Positions 43,251 to 56,104 are shown, counted from the first letter of the stretch. The stretch: DNA of 64,000 nucleotides from Cryptomeria japonica (GCF_030272615.1 NC_081415.1:423232257-423296256), one strand, 5' to 3'. Numbers and translations: made by a program. Notes: generated by a model from the sequence alone, not told the origin.

Positions 43251-43919
43251 AGAGTTATTAGATTGGGTGCATGGTGCAGTCATAGAGGATCTTTGATGTG
43301 CAATTTTCAGGAAAGATTCTTAGACAATTTGGTATACAATAACAGACATTAAGCTTTCAGAATCCATGTGATAGTAATCAACTACTTCTGGATTATATTG
43401 GGTGTAAATTTTTGCATCAACATTTCAGATCACACTTTGTGATCCATCATCAAGATGATAATAGCTAGAGAGAATGAAAACATGAAAAATGACCAAGGTG
43501 AGACTACCTACTTTGATTGTGCTACCTAGATGGTTAGTGATTGGGGGCCATGCATCAAACTACAAATAGTCTACTCCTTTATGAGAGTGTTGTACCTATT
43601 GGTTAGAGGGCATTGAGTTATAAGGCCAATTGATCATAGTTTCATTCTTAGTCTTGAGCCACAACCAATAGTAGAGGGGTTATGGGTCCTCCATCGAGAC
43701 CACCTAAGACACCATATCTAGGAAAGGGAGGATTAGGCACTTCTACTAGAGGAAAGATTAGAACTTCAGATACAAAGGATTCAAGGAGAACTAATTGACC
43801 CTTTTGTTATAAGCACTTGTACATTTATGATTGAGCCTACAAGTCTTATTTTTGTACTCAGACACATTATTTTGAGATATATAAATGAGATGCATTTTTG
43901 GTGGTGATTCTATAATGTG
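43251..43919. other. Gypsy-D 3' region downstream of the PMD ORF
   Basis: Possible remains of the PMD ORF C-terminus (about 43560-43800), with several stops. No other gene is recognised. Confidence 0.4.
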
Positions 43920-44340
43920 TTATATGTTCTATATGCATGTTTAAATTCTATGTTATGATGTTCATTGTGTGATGGATGTATTATGATGCTCATGTGATGT
44001 TTTATGATGTTCTATGATGCTCATGTGATGTTTTATGATGTTCTATGATGCTTCTATGATGCATGCTTATGATGGATGCGTATATGATGATTATGACTCT
44101 ATATGAGATGTATGGTATTATATAGATGCTTATGTTCCATGATGATTATGATTCTATATGATTATATGGATGCTTATACATGTCCCTAATGTAATGATTA
44201 CCTAATGTATTGCATACTATCGTGATCCTTTACATGTTTATGGGTATATAATGGCATGTCCTATGTTTTTGTATTTTGAGATGCCTATATATGATGATGT
44301 AATGAGATGATATGATTATATGTTTATGGATGCAAGATGC
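43920..44340. repeat. tgatg-rich minisatellite
   Basis: Imperfect tandem repeats of ttatgatgttctatgatgctcatgtga-type units, nearly exact around 43976-44052 and more degenerate to 44340. Confidence 0.8.
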
Positions 44341-45276
44341 ATAGTTTTTGCACGTTAGAGTACAAGAATAGAAAACCTATGTGAAATAATGGAGGAATGT
44401 TTAGTTAGAAGAATAATTTAGTGAGAAGTGAGGAATAGTTAGGAGATAGAGGAGATTGGTAGATGATTGATTGTTATAGAACTTTAATATTTCAATATTT
44501 GAATTCATATTTTTCTTTCATTGGTGTACAACAATATCATTATTGAGCCTTATTATATGAAAAATGGAGGTGTACACTCCAAGGTTTGAAGAGCCAAGTT
44601 GTAGATTCTTTCCCATTACATTAACAAACATATTGTAGACAAGGAACATTTCCATCCATTCTAGGGTTTGTGTGTTAAGGGTTGAGGTATTTGTGATAGT
44701 CACAAGCATAGTGATCCATGAATTTAGGTTTGCATAGGATCGTTGTCAAATGAATGAGCCAACATAGACCCCCAAAATACCTTTGCTTAAGAACTTCATG
44801 AAAATGCACCACAAACAACAAACAAAAAAATTGAGATTATGAACCATTTTGGCTCCTCTAGTCACTAGTAGACATCCTTGAGTAGAATAAGAATATAATC
44901 CAAGATAAATCAATAAAATATAAGAATAACTTGACCAAAAGAGTAAAAAACGATACTAATATTTGTTGGTGGTGATGATGTCTGGTTCTAGAGATGTAAT
45001 ACCCCTATAAGACCAATTTTTCTATTTTCAAGCTTACCCTTCCCTATGTAAGACAAATTGATAGATGATGGATAGGGATTGATTGATTGAATAGACTTGA
45101 ATCAGTTTGATTGTAGATTCGATTGATTAGTTGTCCGTTGTTGCATGATTTATCAAGCATAGTGTTTTGATTTGTATTGTGTCTAAACATAATTTAGTAC
45201 TTGGATTTTTAGAGATCAAATTTTTCAAGTTTTAGGCTTTTCTTCAAAACGTTTCTCAATTTCTAGGGTTCTTTTT
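44341..45276. other. Gypsy-D 3' region without genes
   Basis: No ORF or motif of note. It includes a gattgatt-rich stretch (45068-45135). Confidence 0.45.
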
Positions 45277-45430
45277 AGGATATTTTATGATTTTAATTGA
45301 TTTTTTTAGGACCTTTTGTGATTTTTATTTATTTTTTAGGACCTTTTATGGTTTTATTGATTTTCTTAGGACCTTTTATGAATTTTATTGATTTTTTTAA
45401 GACTTATTATTTTTTATTGATTTTTCACAA
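45277..45430. repeat. Tandem repeat of about 35 bp with taggaccttttatg core
   Basis: Four to five units of attgatttttttaggaccttttatg-like sequence, the last degenerate. Lies in the Gypsy-D 3' region. Confidence 0.8.
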
Positions 45431-45879
45431 ACCATGATATAGGATTTGCCCCTACTTAGGTGTGGGACAATGTATCAAGGGAAAATGAGATGGACTAACT
45501 TATTATGAAGATGGGATAGTGATGTTAAAAACTAACAAATGTCAGTAGATGGGAGGTGGGTGAACAAGTTTTATTATGGTAGATGAGCTGAAAGTGGCAA
45601 ATGGGTTAATGATAGTTGATCAGATAGAAAATTGATAGATGGAGAAGCTATAAATTTTTACACATGATGCTTGTTTGCTAGGTTTTCACCATGGTACTTA
45701 CCGAATCACTTGTTTGTCAAGTTATAGGGTGAATTATTTTTCTTTACTATTTTACTATTTTTTGATATCTTTGGGATCACGTAAGATGCCTATTTACCAG
45801 GTTTTCATCAGGATGACTATTTTTTTTGTATTTTTAAATTTTTTAAAGTTTTCAAAGGATTATTTGAGGATCAAGTGTA
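45431..45879 (-). other. Gypsy-D 3' region matching the Gypsy-B 3' region
   Basis: On the minus strand the phrases accatggtgaaaacctagcaaaca (near 45705-45680) and atgaaaacctggtaaatagg (near 45812-45790) resemble tggtgaaaatctgacaaacagg in Gypsy-B near 31583. This supports the same family. No ORF. Confidence 0.55.
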
Positions 45880-46236
45880 GAACTTTTTCAGATTTATAAT
45901 ATTGATGGGATCTGACAATGGTTCACCTTCTAGAGTTGATAATTGATAAGAACCATTTTCATATGTTATTGTAATGATGTACAAGCCCAACCAATATGGT
46001 TTGAACTTAGTATTTTATCCTTTTGATGACAACTCGACCTTGATCAGGAGTATGACTTAAGATCTGTATACAAGGGAGAAATGTGTGGTTCTTGTATGAG
46101 TGTGAATATGGGTTTGGTAGGCACATAGGGAGAGGTTTAACTGAAGGTGTTAGCCATGACCAACATTGAAAACCTTATTTAGGATTTTTAGGATATTTTT
46201 GTTCATTACCTTAGCTTGATCATTGCTTTGGAGATA
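45880..46236 (-). pseudogene. Gypsy-D integrase, C-terminal part
   Basis: Continues the integrase core at 57413 across Gypsy-E: NDQAKVMNKNILKILNK, then HLQLNLSLCAYQTHIHTHTR and HFSLVYRS. These correspond to the AYRT/ATPFSLVYG region of gypsy integrases. After a small deletion the tail PYWLGLYIITI, YQLSTLEGEPLSDPINII follows, matching the Gypsy-B tail. Stops are frequent. Confidence 0.82.
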
Positions 46237-46241
46237 GTAGG
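46237..46241. repeat. TSD of Gypsy-E, left copy (gtagg)
   Basis: Identical to 57413-57417, flanking the LTRs of Gypsy-E inside the Gypsy-D integrase codons. Confidence 0.9.
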
Positions 46242-47549
46242 TGATGAGCTGAGATATTAGCTCCTTTTATTCTTGAAACTCATAAGTTTTTACCATGTTT
46301 TAATTTGTATAATGGGATAGTAATGATGTATTAAAGTTTGACTATATGCATTACAGATGTTAACCGAACTCATAAAATCTTGTTTTGTTTTGACAAATTA
46401 TTCCTGTTGCCATACTAATTATTCCTATTGTCATACCAATTATTTTTGTTGCCATGCAGATTATCATAGGTGATATCATGTGTGAAATATTTAAGTGTTT
46501 TGATTAATTAAAATAGATATATGTGTATGCTTGTATGTTCTATCTTTTTAATTGCAGGAATAAATAAGATGTTGTTGTGGCAGTTTTTCTGTCACGTTAG
46601 TAAGATAGTTGGAGATATTCAAGGGGCGGTTAAAAGTTAAAATCAACAAAGAGAATAATGGGTATAAGGAGCGGCAAAGGAATAGCAGGGCACACAAGAA
46701 TTATTTATGTCTATCTTCAGTAAACATTAAATCTTGTAATACGACCATGCTATATTCTTGGTTGCGGTTTAGTAGTAATCCACATTTTCAGTGGCTTAAC
46801 TCTGTTTGTTCTCTGTCATAAATATTTTCTGCCTTATTTCATCGGCGTGACCTAGATTGTAAGGAGTAGTTGTAGTTTTATTTTAAATAAGTGTATGCGC
46901 CTCCTCTCTGAGGTTAGAGAAGAAGAGAAGGGGAAGAGATATAGAAGATTTAGAAATAAAGTTGAAGAGTATTTTTAGCTTTCTTTCATTCTATATGTTG
47001 TATCAACTTTTGAAGGACAATGAATAAAGTGATTTTATTCTAAGTATTTAAGAGTTATCTTTGTAAGCCTAGATACACTCATCCAAGGGGGCCCACTTGG
47101 TGAGTATTCCTGTGCATTTGTTAAATTAGTTTCCCTTTCTGCTGCAGTAGTCATTCTAGCAATTGATTGTTCCTGCAGCCACTGGAAACAAATCTTGTGA
47201 CTATTCCTGCAGCCAAAGCAAACAGAGTAATTCCTGTTTGTCTTCTTTGGACTTAGTTAAAAAGTTATTTAATTGGGTTTTATGTTAATGCAAAGTTTTC
47301 CTATAGCCATTCAATTGTTACAATTCTTGCTTACTTATTTCAAATAGGTTTAGTTGCTACAGTAATGTAGAATAGGTATTCCAGGAACTTAGTGCATATA
47401 TAGTGTAAACCCATTTCAAGTAATACGTCCCTGGGTTGATAAACAAATGAACTTCAGTTATATAGATAATAACTTCATAGAGTGAATATCCAACATTCGG
47501 GTTGAGATAATAGCTATAGTTATTGTTCCTACAATTGGTGAAGCAAAAT
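46242..47549 (+). repeat. Gypsy-E 5' LTR
   Basis: 1,308 bp, direct repeat of 56119-57412. Scattered substitutions and small indels separate the copies. It contains three near-repeats of (c)ataccaattattcctattg near 46400-46450. The small ORFs inside have no recognised match. Confidence 0.9.
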
Positions 47550-47553
47550 TTTT

Positions 47554-47571
47554 TGGTGCCATTGCAGGGGA
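47554..47571 (+). promoter_or_regulatory. Gypsy-E primer binding site (tRNA-Asp type)
   Basis: tggtgccattgcagggga, four bases after the LTR. It resembles the complement of the plant tRNA-Asp 3' end (tggcgccgttgccgggga), the usual Athila primer, with three mismatches. Confidence 0.75.
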
Positions 47572-47672
47572 TGGTGTCAAGCTAAGAGCCTGCTATGGTT
47601 ATTAATTTTTAGCTTTCAGTATAGTTGTTTTTGATAAACTCAGTTTGTTTAAAGTAATTCTCATGAATCTGC

Positions 47673-49560
47673 ATGCATAGACGAAGAAGAGATGCTCAAG
47701 GTAGATTCCTTCCCATCCGTCTTAGCCATACAAGACTCAATCCATATGACCCTACAGATGTAAATCTTTTTGCTGCAATATACCAAACTCCAGATAATTT
47801 GAACCCTCTTGAATTTGAACTTCCAAAGAACAATCTCCATTTCCTCTTTGGACCTCTTGAAGAGAAACTTCATTTGGTAACTCCTCCTCAAAGCCCAATG
47901 CAAGGAAATCCACCCCCTGGTGGGAATAACCCACCCCCACCTGTGACTCCAACGTTTGAGTTTCCTATTTCTAATCAGCATGATAATGCTAATCTTAAGA
48001 ACATTCCAGCTTCATCCCTTCCTAAATTCTATGGATTAGTGATAGAAGACCCCGACACTTTCTTGTTTGAGTTTGATGTCCTCTATAGGAGTTTTTGATT
48101 ATACTACAGATGCCCATAGACTCAAAATATTCCCTGCCACTTTGAAAGAGTAATCTTTAAGATGGTTTATGAGTCTAGGGAGTAGTACTGTCACTACATG
48201 GGATGATATGGAATGGTTGTTTCTTTTGAAATACAAGGATTATTGTAGAGGGACTAACCGCCATGGTGATAATATTTTTAGAATGACACATAATGAAGAT
48301 GCGAGTCTAGAGGATTATCTGGAGAGATTCTATTTAGTGTCAAAAAGTCCAAGCGTAGTACTCTAAATGAAAAGTTTCTTAAGTTAATATTTTTAAGAGG
48401 AATCAACAATGAATGCACATATGCTTTGGATCTTATGGGAGGAGGTGACATAACACAATCAACATGGAATGACATTGGACAAATTTTCCAAAAGTATTCT
48501 AGATCTTCTTCTAAGAAGAGTAGGCATTTCAAGCCGGGGGTTTCTTCATCTACATCCAGTAATGGAGTTTATCGAATGGAGCTTAGCCATCTGCTGAAGG
48601 ATTTTAAGGAGGATATCATAAAAAATATGGCTACTCAATTGGACACACTTTCAGCAAAGAAGCATGAGGAAGATGATGTAGTTCTTGTATAATTCTGCCC
48701 ACATTGTAAACAGAGGAAAAGAGACTGGAGATGTAAAATGGTTGCAAATCTTGAAGTTTCTGATTTCAAGATAATACAAGGTGATGATGAACAAGTTTTG
48801 TATGTTGCTCAGAGAAGGCCAAATTTTCCAAGACAAAGTATGCCTCCTGATCCACTTTCTTTTTCTGGTTATAATGGAAATTCCTATGCACAAAATAATC
48901 AATGGCAATCTCCATATGCTCAAAATTTTGGAAATTATCAAAATTGGTATAATCCTCAAGGCCAAGGGCAATATTTTTCCAATCAAACTCCACAGTGGCA
49001 ACATCCACAAGGAAATTGGTCCCAACCTTAGGGACCATAGCAACAATTCCAAGGGAATTGGCAACCTGATCCTCAATGGAGAGGAGGTCAGCCATGGGCA
49101 AATTAGTCAACTAGTTATCAACAACCTATGCCGCAACCACAACCACCTGCAATAATGCCTCCTCTTGCAACCAATATTTTTCCACCTAAACCTACACATC
49201 TGCCTACTCAACCAATGCCAAATCCTAATAACAACCCTCAACAACAACAACAAGTTTATTTAGTTGATCCTAATCAATACTTGACTTATTAGCTTTTTAT
49301 AAGTGATATTCACCTTGGGTTTGGGACAACTTTACCCAATCCATCTCTACCAGTTATAAATGGGATACAAAAGGAACAAGAAATCCCTAGTCCAAAAGAT
49401 CAAATACCTCAACATCAACAAATAACACCGTTTCCTCAGAGGTTGCAAGCTAAAGAGATTCAACAGGAAGAGGAAATAAGTTTTGATATCATAGATCAGC
49501 TGAAACACGTATGTGTTAAAATTCCATTGTTATAAGCTATTAAGGATGTCCCTATTTATG
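47673..49560 (+). pseudogene. Gypsy-E Gag
   Basis: Starts MHRRRRDAQGRFLPIRLS at ATG 47673. Then ASSLPKFYGLVIEDPDTFLF (gag domain start), SSTVTTWDDMEWLFLLKY, DASLEDYLERFYLVSK, ALDLMGGGDITQSTW and a Q/P/N-rich C-terminal half (about 48740-49300). Spread over three frames with several shifts and stops, so not functional. Order of blocks matches Athila gags. Confidence 0.85.
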
Positions 49561-50245
49561 GTAAGGCACTTAAGGAGGCATGTTTGAAGAAGACTGGTAG
49601 GAAGAAAAAGGATCCACAATCAGTGCATGTAATGGGTCAATTGGTTGATATCATGTTAGGAAAGGTTTCAATTCCTAAATATACTGATCCTGGTAGCCCT
49701 GTTGTGAAAATAGTCATCAATGGCACTCAGATAAAGAATGCTTTAATAGATTTGTGAGCAGCCATCAATGTAATGACAAGAGATGTTATGCAGAAACTTG
49801 ACATAACTAGTCTTAGACCTACACCTACAGTCCCACAACTTGCTGACAGTTCCACAGTCAGCCTGATGGTATGATTGAAGATGTGGTTGTTACTTTGGAT
49901 TCTTGGGAATATCCTACAGATTTAATGATCTTGTCTCCTAAAGCTACATTGGCAGGATATCTAGTTATCATGGGAAGACCTTGGCTTGCTATAGTTGATG
50001 CATATATTGGATGCCGGTCTAGAGATATGACTATTTCATATGGAAATACAACCAAAACTTTGGCTTTGTATTCTCCTGCTCAGCCCCAACTTGATCAACA
50101 AGTCATTTGGCCTATTGTGGGAGAAGAATTTGAGGAAGGAGTTGACTCTATCAATCATCTTATGATGATTAATAGAGAACCATTCATACAAATTCATGAT
50201 AATGTTTCAATTCTCTATAAAATTCTGACAAATCAGTTGAGGTAA
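49561..50245 (+). pseudogene. Gypsy-E protease
   Basis: Reads VKIVINGTQIKNALIDL, then a TGA in place of G, then AAINVMTRDVM: the Athila DLGA-type active site with its glycine codon turned into a stop. After a frameshift near 49860, LAGYLVIMGRPWLAIVDAYI gives the GRPWL flap-end motif. The protein would process Gag-Pol. Confidence 0.8.
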
Positions 50246-50589
50246 GGCCATCAGTCGCAGGAGTTAGTATCAAATATTCTAGCATCAAATTTTCTTGCAA
50301 TCACTGATATTCTGCATACCCTGTTGCTGCAGGAAGTCTGCACTTCTCATCTTTCTGAGGCATCTTAGGTTGATCCTACTGATAAAGTGGAAGTTAATCT
50401 AAACAAATATTTGAATATCAACAATCAACTCACAGGGATACAAAGAATAACACTGGTTGACTTGCTTAAATATCATCAACATGCTTTTGCATGGGATTAC
50501 AAAGATATGCATGGCATTGATCCTACAGTTTGTACCCACCATATCTACATAAAAGAGGACTGTAGATGACTTAGACAACCACATAGAAG

Positions 50590-51867
50590 AATTAACCTGC
50601 ATTAAGAGAAATAGTTAAAGAGGAATTGCATAAATTATTAAATGCTGGATTTATCTATCCTATCTCGGATAGTCAATGGGTGTCACCTTTAGTGATAGTT
50701 CCAAAGAAAGGAGGTAAATGGTGGGTATGTGTGGATTACAGAGATTTGAATTTAGCAACCAGGAAGGATCATTTCCCATTACCATTTGTGGATCAGGTAT
50801 TAGACTCCTTGGCAGCGAAACAATACTTCTCATTCTTGGATGGATTTAGTGGCTACAACCATATTCAAATTGCTCCTGAAGATCAGGAAAAGACTACATT
50901 TACTTGTCCTTGGGGAACATATGCATATTTTGTCCTTCCTTTTGGATTATGTAATGCTCCAGCTACTTTTCAAAGGGAAGTGATAAGCATATTTTCAGAT
51001 ATCTCTCAAGACAACATGGAGATCTATATGGATGATTTTACCACCTATGGTTCAGAATTTGAAGATGCATTGAAGAATCTGAAGAAAATTTTGCAGTGGT
51101 GTGAAGACTACAATTTATCATTAAATAGTGAAAAGTGCTTCATGATGATGCAAGAAGGCATAGTTCTTGGTCATCATATCTCTATCGAAGGAATACAAGT
51201 TGACCTAGTAAAAATAGAGGTCATTCAAAACCTCCCAGCACCTATAAAGCAAAAGGATGTTAGAAGTTTCCTTGGTCATGCTGGATATTATAGGAGGTTT
51301 ATCAAAGATTTCAGTAAAATTGTAGCCCCTTTATATTCTCTTTTGACCAAGGATATGGAATTTAATTAGACTCCATCATGTAATGAATCTTTCTTGAAGC
51401 TCAAATATGCATTGACTCAAGCACTAGTGCTCAAGGGTCCGAACTGGTCCTTACCTTTTCATATTCATACATATGCATCAGATTATGCCATAGGAGCAGT
51501 TTTGGTATAGAAGATTGACAATTTGGAGAATGCAATTTATTTTATCAGTAAGAACATGTAGGGTCCTGAGCTAAATTACAGTGTCACTGAAAAGGAAATG
51601 TTAGCACTTATATATGAACTCAACAAATTTAGACATTATATAATAGGATATCCGATATTTGTGCACACTAATCATACATCAATTAGATATCTCATGAACA
51701 AACCTTCAATCATAGGAAGATTTTCTCGTTGGTTACTATTGATACATGAATTTGACATTAGAGTTGTTGATAAATGAGGTAAATCCAATGTAGGTGTAGA
51801 TTATATTTCTAGGCTTCGATTGTAGGATGATCATGTAGCCATAGACGATGCTTTTCTAGATGAACAT
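50590..51867 (+). pseudogene. Gypsy-E reverse transcriptase and RNase H
   Basis: RT core from about 50626: GFIYPISDSQWVSPLVIVPK, CVDYRDLNLATRKDHFPLPF, SFLDGFSGYNHIQIAPEDQE, FGLCNAPATFQ and catalytic YMDDFTTYG, then the thumb (VRSFLGHAGYYRRFIKDFSK). The frame goes on past a stop at 51367 into RNase H (ASDYAIGAVLV, then ELNYSVTEKEMLALIYELNK, FVHTNHTSIRYLMNKP). One frame throughout, with five in-frame stops. Polymerase and RNase H motifs are preserved. Confidence 0.92.
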
Positions 51868-53274
51868 TTGTTCCTTATAAAAGAACACACACCCTGGTAT
51901 GCTGATATTACAAATTATTTAGTTGCTAATAAGATGCCAATTCATTTTCCTCCTAAGGAAAGAAAATTGTTGGTTGAGAAAAGCTTTAATTTCTCATGGA
52001 TTGTTGATTGTTTATTTTATACTGGACCTAACCAAGTCATGAGAAGATGTGTAAGAGAGGATGAAACATATGATGAACCATGTGGAGGAAATTTTGCTGC
52101 AAAAAGAACAACACTTAAAATACTTAGCATAGGATATTATTGGCCAATATTATATAACGATGCAACACAATATACTAGAAAATGTGATAGATGCCACCGC
52201 ATGTGTAGACCTACCAGATCTGATGAAATGCCATTATACCCCCATATATTAAATGCACCATTTGATAAATGGGGATTAGATTTTGTTGGGCCGATTGATC
52301 CTCCTTTAAATGGAAAATCTTATATTCTAGTATGCACTGATTATGTTACCAAATGGGTGGAAGCACGAGCTATGACACATCCAAGAGATAATAAAGTGGC
52401 TGAATTTCTCTATGAAGAAATATTTACCAGGTATGGAGTTCCAAGAGAGATTGTTTCAGACCAAGGACCACAATTTACTTCCACATTGATTGTAGCATTG
52501 GTCAATGAATACAATATCAGGCACATGAAGTCTACCCCATATCATCCACAAGCAACTGGTCAAGTAGAAGTCACCAACAGGGATTTAGAAGCCATTGTTA
52601 CTAAGACAATATCTCTTCATAAGAAATATTGGTCACATAGACTTCCTGAAGCCATTTGGGCAGATAGAACAACATGGAAGACACCAATTGGTTTTACACC
52701 TTTTGAAATGGTGTATGGAGAAACAAAAATGATCCCCATTGAGTTTGAGCACAAAACTCTTAGAGCAACTCTACAATTGAATATGACTCTCTTTGAAGCA
52801 CAAATAGACTGAATTCTGCAATTAAATGCTTTGGATGAGTTGAGGAAGATGGCCGTTCAACATACAAAAATTATTCAAAATCAAAGAGCTAATTGGCATG
52901 ATAAGTACATAAAGGAGAGAAAATTTAAAACAGGTCATTGGGCATTGCTGTATGATTCAAGATATAAAGATACTATGGGGAAGCTGCAGACAAGATGGTT
53001 AGGCTCATATGAAATAGATGAAATTTTTACAAATGGAGCATTCCGTTTGACCACTAAAGATCCAGTCAGATTTAAGCTTCTAGTCAATGGTCATCGACTA
53101 TGCCTGTATCATAAGCCTCCAACCAAAGAACAATTCCTGCAGCAATTCACCAACCAAGAAAAAAAATCAGTTCCTGCAGCAACTGAAGACGTTCCTTCAG
53201 CATTTGAAAGAGTTCTTGCAGCAACTGGAGAAGACATTTGCAATTCTGTAAGGAACGTTCTTACCATTCAATAA
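51868..53274 (+). pseudogene. Gypsy-E integrase
   Basis: About 470 codons in the RT frame. The zinc-binding region is GGNFAAKRT ... CDRCHRMCRP, where the second histidine of HHCC is N. The catalytic triad is present: D in KWGLDFVGPI, D in IVSDQGPQFTS, E in ATGQVEVTNRDLE. The C-terminal region follows a single stop at 52810-52812 and reads GKLQTRWLGSYEIDEIFTNG and YHKPPTKEQF. The triad suggests the enzyme was active until recently, apart from the stop. Confidence 0.92.
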
Positions 53275-53814
53275 ATTCTTCAAGCATGCTTTCATAAAAA
53301 TATTTCCATGTCTTATGGAAATATTATTCTTCGATAATAATTTATTCCGTGCACATCATCCCATTGCATCTCTCTATCTATCACTTCATTCATGTCACAT
53401 CATCTCATTTCACCCCTTTTTATTAGCTAATCATTTCATGCAACTTTTATTGGTATGAATGCAGGTATGTACATTGTTTATTTTTTATTAATTATGCATT
53501 TATTATTTTGCTATGATTATTCCCTATTTTAAATCTATGTACCCTTCCCCCTGTCCTTTCCGCATGTGTGAACACGTGCCATCATAAGTTGGGGGGTGTT
53601 TAATGGTTTGATTTTCCAAGTCAAGTAATTATCCGTCCTTGTCAGTAATCTGCTTTGATTTTTTTAACATCATTTTGGAATAAGACATCCTTTGCCATGA
53701 GTGATTAGTTCATCCTGCCGCCAAAATTATTGAAAGAAACTGTGAAGTAAGTAAGGTATTTTTGAGTAAAATATTTTCAGCTCTGCAGGTTATTTCAGTT
53801 CCCCATTCTCTGCT
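53275..53814 (+). other. Gypsy-E spacer after integrase
   Basis: 540 bp, T-rich, with no coding signal. Length and placement allow a splice acceptor for the downstream ORF (for instance ttttcag at 53775-53781); not verified. Confidence 0.45.
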
Positions 53815-56088
53815 ATGGAAATTATTTTGAGAGACGAAATAGACATGGGTGGAGATCCTATCCGCCATGAACTTGTAGTTCATGACATGTTGCTATAGGA
53901 TGTGCTGTGTGAGCATTATTTTCGTATGCATGGGTGGATTGATTATTTTCTGAAAATAACATATTACAATGAAGAAATTGCTTCTGAATTTATGCATACA
54001 TTCAATGAAGGAGAGGCCTCTATCAAGGGATTAAGAGTTATTGCCATAGAGCAATGAATAGCTGAAGTTACTGGGTTGCTACAGGAAGGGGAGCTATTTC
54101 CTGAATCTAAGGATGCAAGAAGCGCTAGGGCACAATGTATGCACCCAATAGATGGACCCCTAAGGGTGGACAAATAGGGAACTCAGAGGGTATTTGTTCT
54201 AGTGGAATGGCACTATGTGGCATTGTATGTGATGAAATACATTACCTACAATGGAAGGTACTCAAACTTGCATTCAGTCCATTTTAAACTGCTTAGTCAT
54301 TTATGGTATGGCCGAAGGGTAAATATGCCCAATTTTTTATATCACTTTATTTCCATAAGTGTGAAAGAAACATGAAAGGGAGGAAATCGTTCTATCAGTC
54401 ACCATGGCCTGATAAAATTATTAGTAGAATGTTCTCTTAGGGATGTTTCTCAAATGACATGGGGGGTATTCAAAGATATACTTCAATTTAGGGAGGAAAA
54501 TGCTCCTGTTGCAGAAGAATTGGTAGCCCAAGAAGAGGATATCAGAGAACCCTCATCTCCTAGGATTTTTACAGAGGATGAACCTCCTATTGCCAATGAA
54601 GCTTTGACTATTGCAAAAGAAATGGTGATGGAAACAAATATTGAGCAGCCCTCCACTCATCAAATTGGAGCGACATCTTCTAAAGGAAAAGGGAAAGAAG
54701 TAGAGACAATTGACGTAGAGGGAGAAAACATAGTACAACCTCAAGCAATGCAGGTTTCTCCTATAGCCAAGAAGTGTAGGCTAAAATAAAGTTCTCCTAC
54801 AGCAATGCCTCTTGCAAGAACTATTCCTGCAGCCACTCTGAAAATGTATGCAAGAAGAACTCGACAGAGTAAGAAGAAAGTTCGAATACCAAGGGAAGAA
54901 ATGGAAATCATTTTAGTAGAAACATTAGAAGAAGGGTATGAGAGTCAAATAGAGATTAAGTCACAGGAAGAAGATGGTGCCGACAAACTTTCAAATCTAG
55001 CACAAGTAGTTAAACAATTTGGAGAGCTTGTTGAAGAAATCTCACACCCTCAGGTAACAGCTAATAGACCTCCTTCATCTCTCACTAGTTTGTCTATTGC
55101 ACTTATATTTTATAGGCATTGGGAGATAGAGAGGGCTAGATTACATTGGATTATTGATAAACAACAAAAAGAAATTGAAAAGAGGGATAATCAGATTGAG
55201 GAATTAAAAGCTAAAGTTGACACAATTGCCAATATGGTTCCTGAGTTGATACAATGTAGGGCTCCTCCATAGGTTTATGCTTTGCATCTAAAAGAGCAGT
55301 ATTTAAGTTTTAAGCTAAACCACATTGTTAGAGACCTTAGTCCTTCTTTAGATACCCCAGAAGAATTTTATAGTGTTTATCAAACCTCTCGAATAGCTGT
55401 TAAGAATTTGTTATGTGAATTTTATTTGCATAACTATGTTGTAACTTCTGACAGTGAATGGAATCCCTTGTTATACATCAGTGACATTCACATAAAAGCA
55501 TTAATGTCATGGGTGCAAAATGAGATTAGCATGGGGGCTCAAGCCAAAATATATAGAAATTTGGAATTTGATTGTCCATTACCACTCAGAGATGAAGCCA
55601 AGAATCCACGACTTCTTTGTTATGATTGGCAAAAATTGTTAGAAAGATTTGATGTAAGGAGTCAAGTGTTACCAATAAGAGAGGGAACATACCAAGAATA
55701 TGAACATTTGATTAAAAATGAAAATGCTACTGCAATGGACTATCTGGTTCAATATTGGAATAATCTTCCAGAGGACTTAAAATAGGGTGAACCTCATTAA
55801 CTACCTAATTTTCATGCAACTATACAAAGAGCCCCTAAATACATCCATCTGGGTAGGGAGAAGAGCAATAACTGGCTACCCTTGATATTTCAACCACATA
55901 TCCTTATGTGGCCATTATTGGGATGCAGGGTTGTAGATAAGCCATATGAGGAGGCCACCAAAGAAGCCAGATGGGCCAGACTGGAAAAAATGAAGGAATT
56001 TTATTGGAATTTGGCTACAAAAGGGACAAGACAAGGAACTATTGGTGACTTGCAAGTAAGTGCCCGAATCAGAAATTCCTCTTGCTAG
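53815..56088 (+). pseudogene. Gypsy-E extra ORF (about 758 codons, unknown function)
   Basis: A single frame from ATG 53815 (MEIILRDEIDMGGDPIRHEL) to the stop at 56086, broken by stops near 53897, 54058, 54175, 54787, 55270 and 55783. The N-terminal part is globular (YYNEEIASEFMHTFNEGEAS, IAEVTGLLQEGELF, VHFKLLSHLWYGRRVNMPNF). Then comes an acidic, low-complexity stretch and a basic segment (YARRTRQSKKKVRIPREEME). A coiled coil (DKQQKEIEKRDNQIEELKAK) and a final globular part (YLVQYWNNLPEDL) follow. Athila elements often have an extra ORF here, sometimes called env-like. I see no signal peptide and no clear membrane segment. The N-terminal half resembles the plant transposon-associated domain, as does the Copia-2 large ORF; that is an inference. 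Confidence 0.7.
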
Positions 56089-56104
56089 AGGATCATCAAG
56101 AAAC

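Noticed and set aside
48651-49155. Overlapping ORFs on both strands across the Gypsy-E gag C-terminus
   Set aside because: Shadow frames of the Q/N/P-rich gag tail.
54454-56088. Four separate genes after the Gypsy-E integrase
   Set aside because: All pieces lie in one frame separated only by single stop codons, so they are one degenerate ORF starting at 53815.
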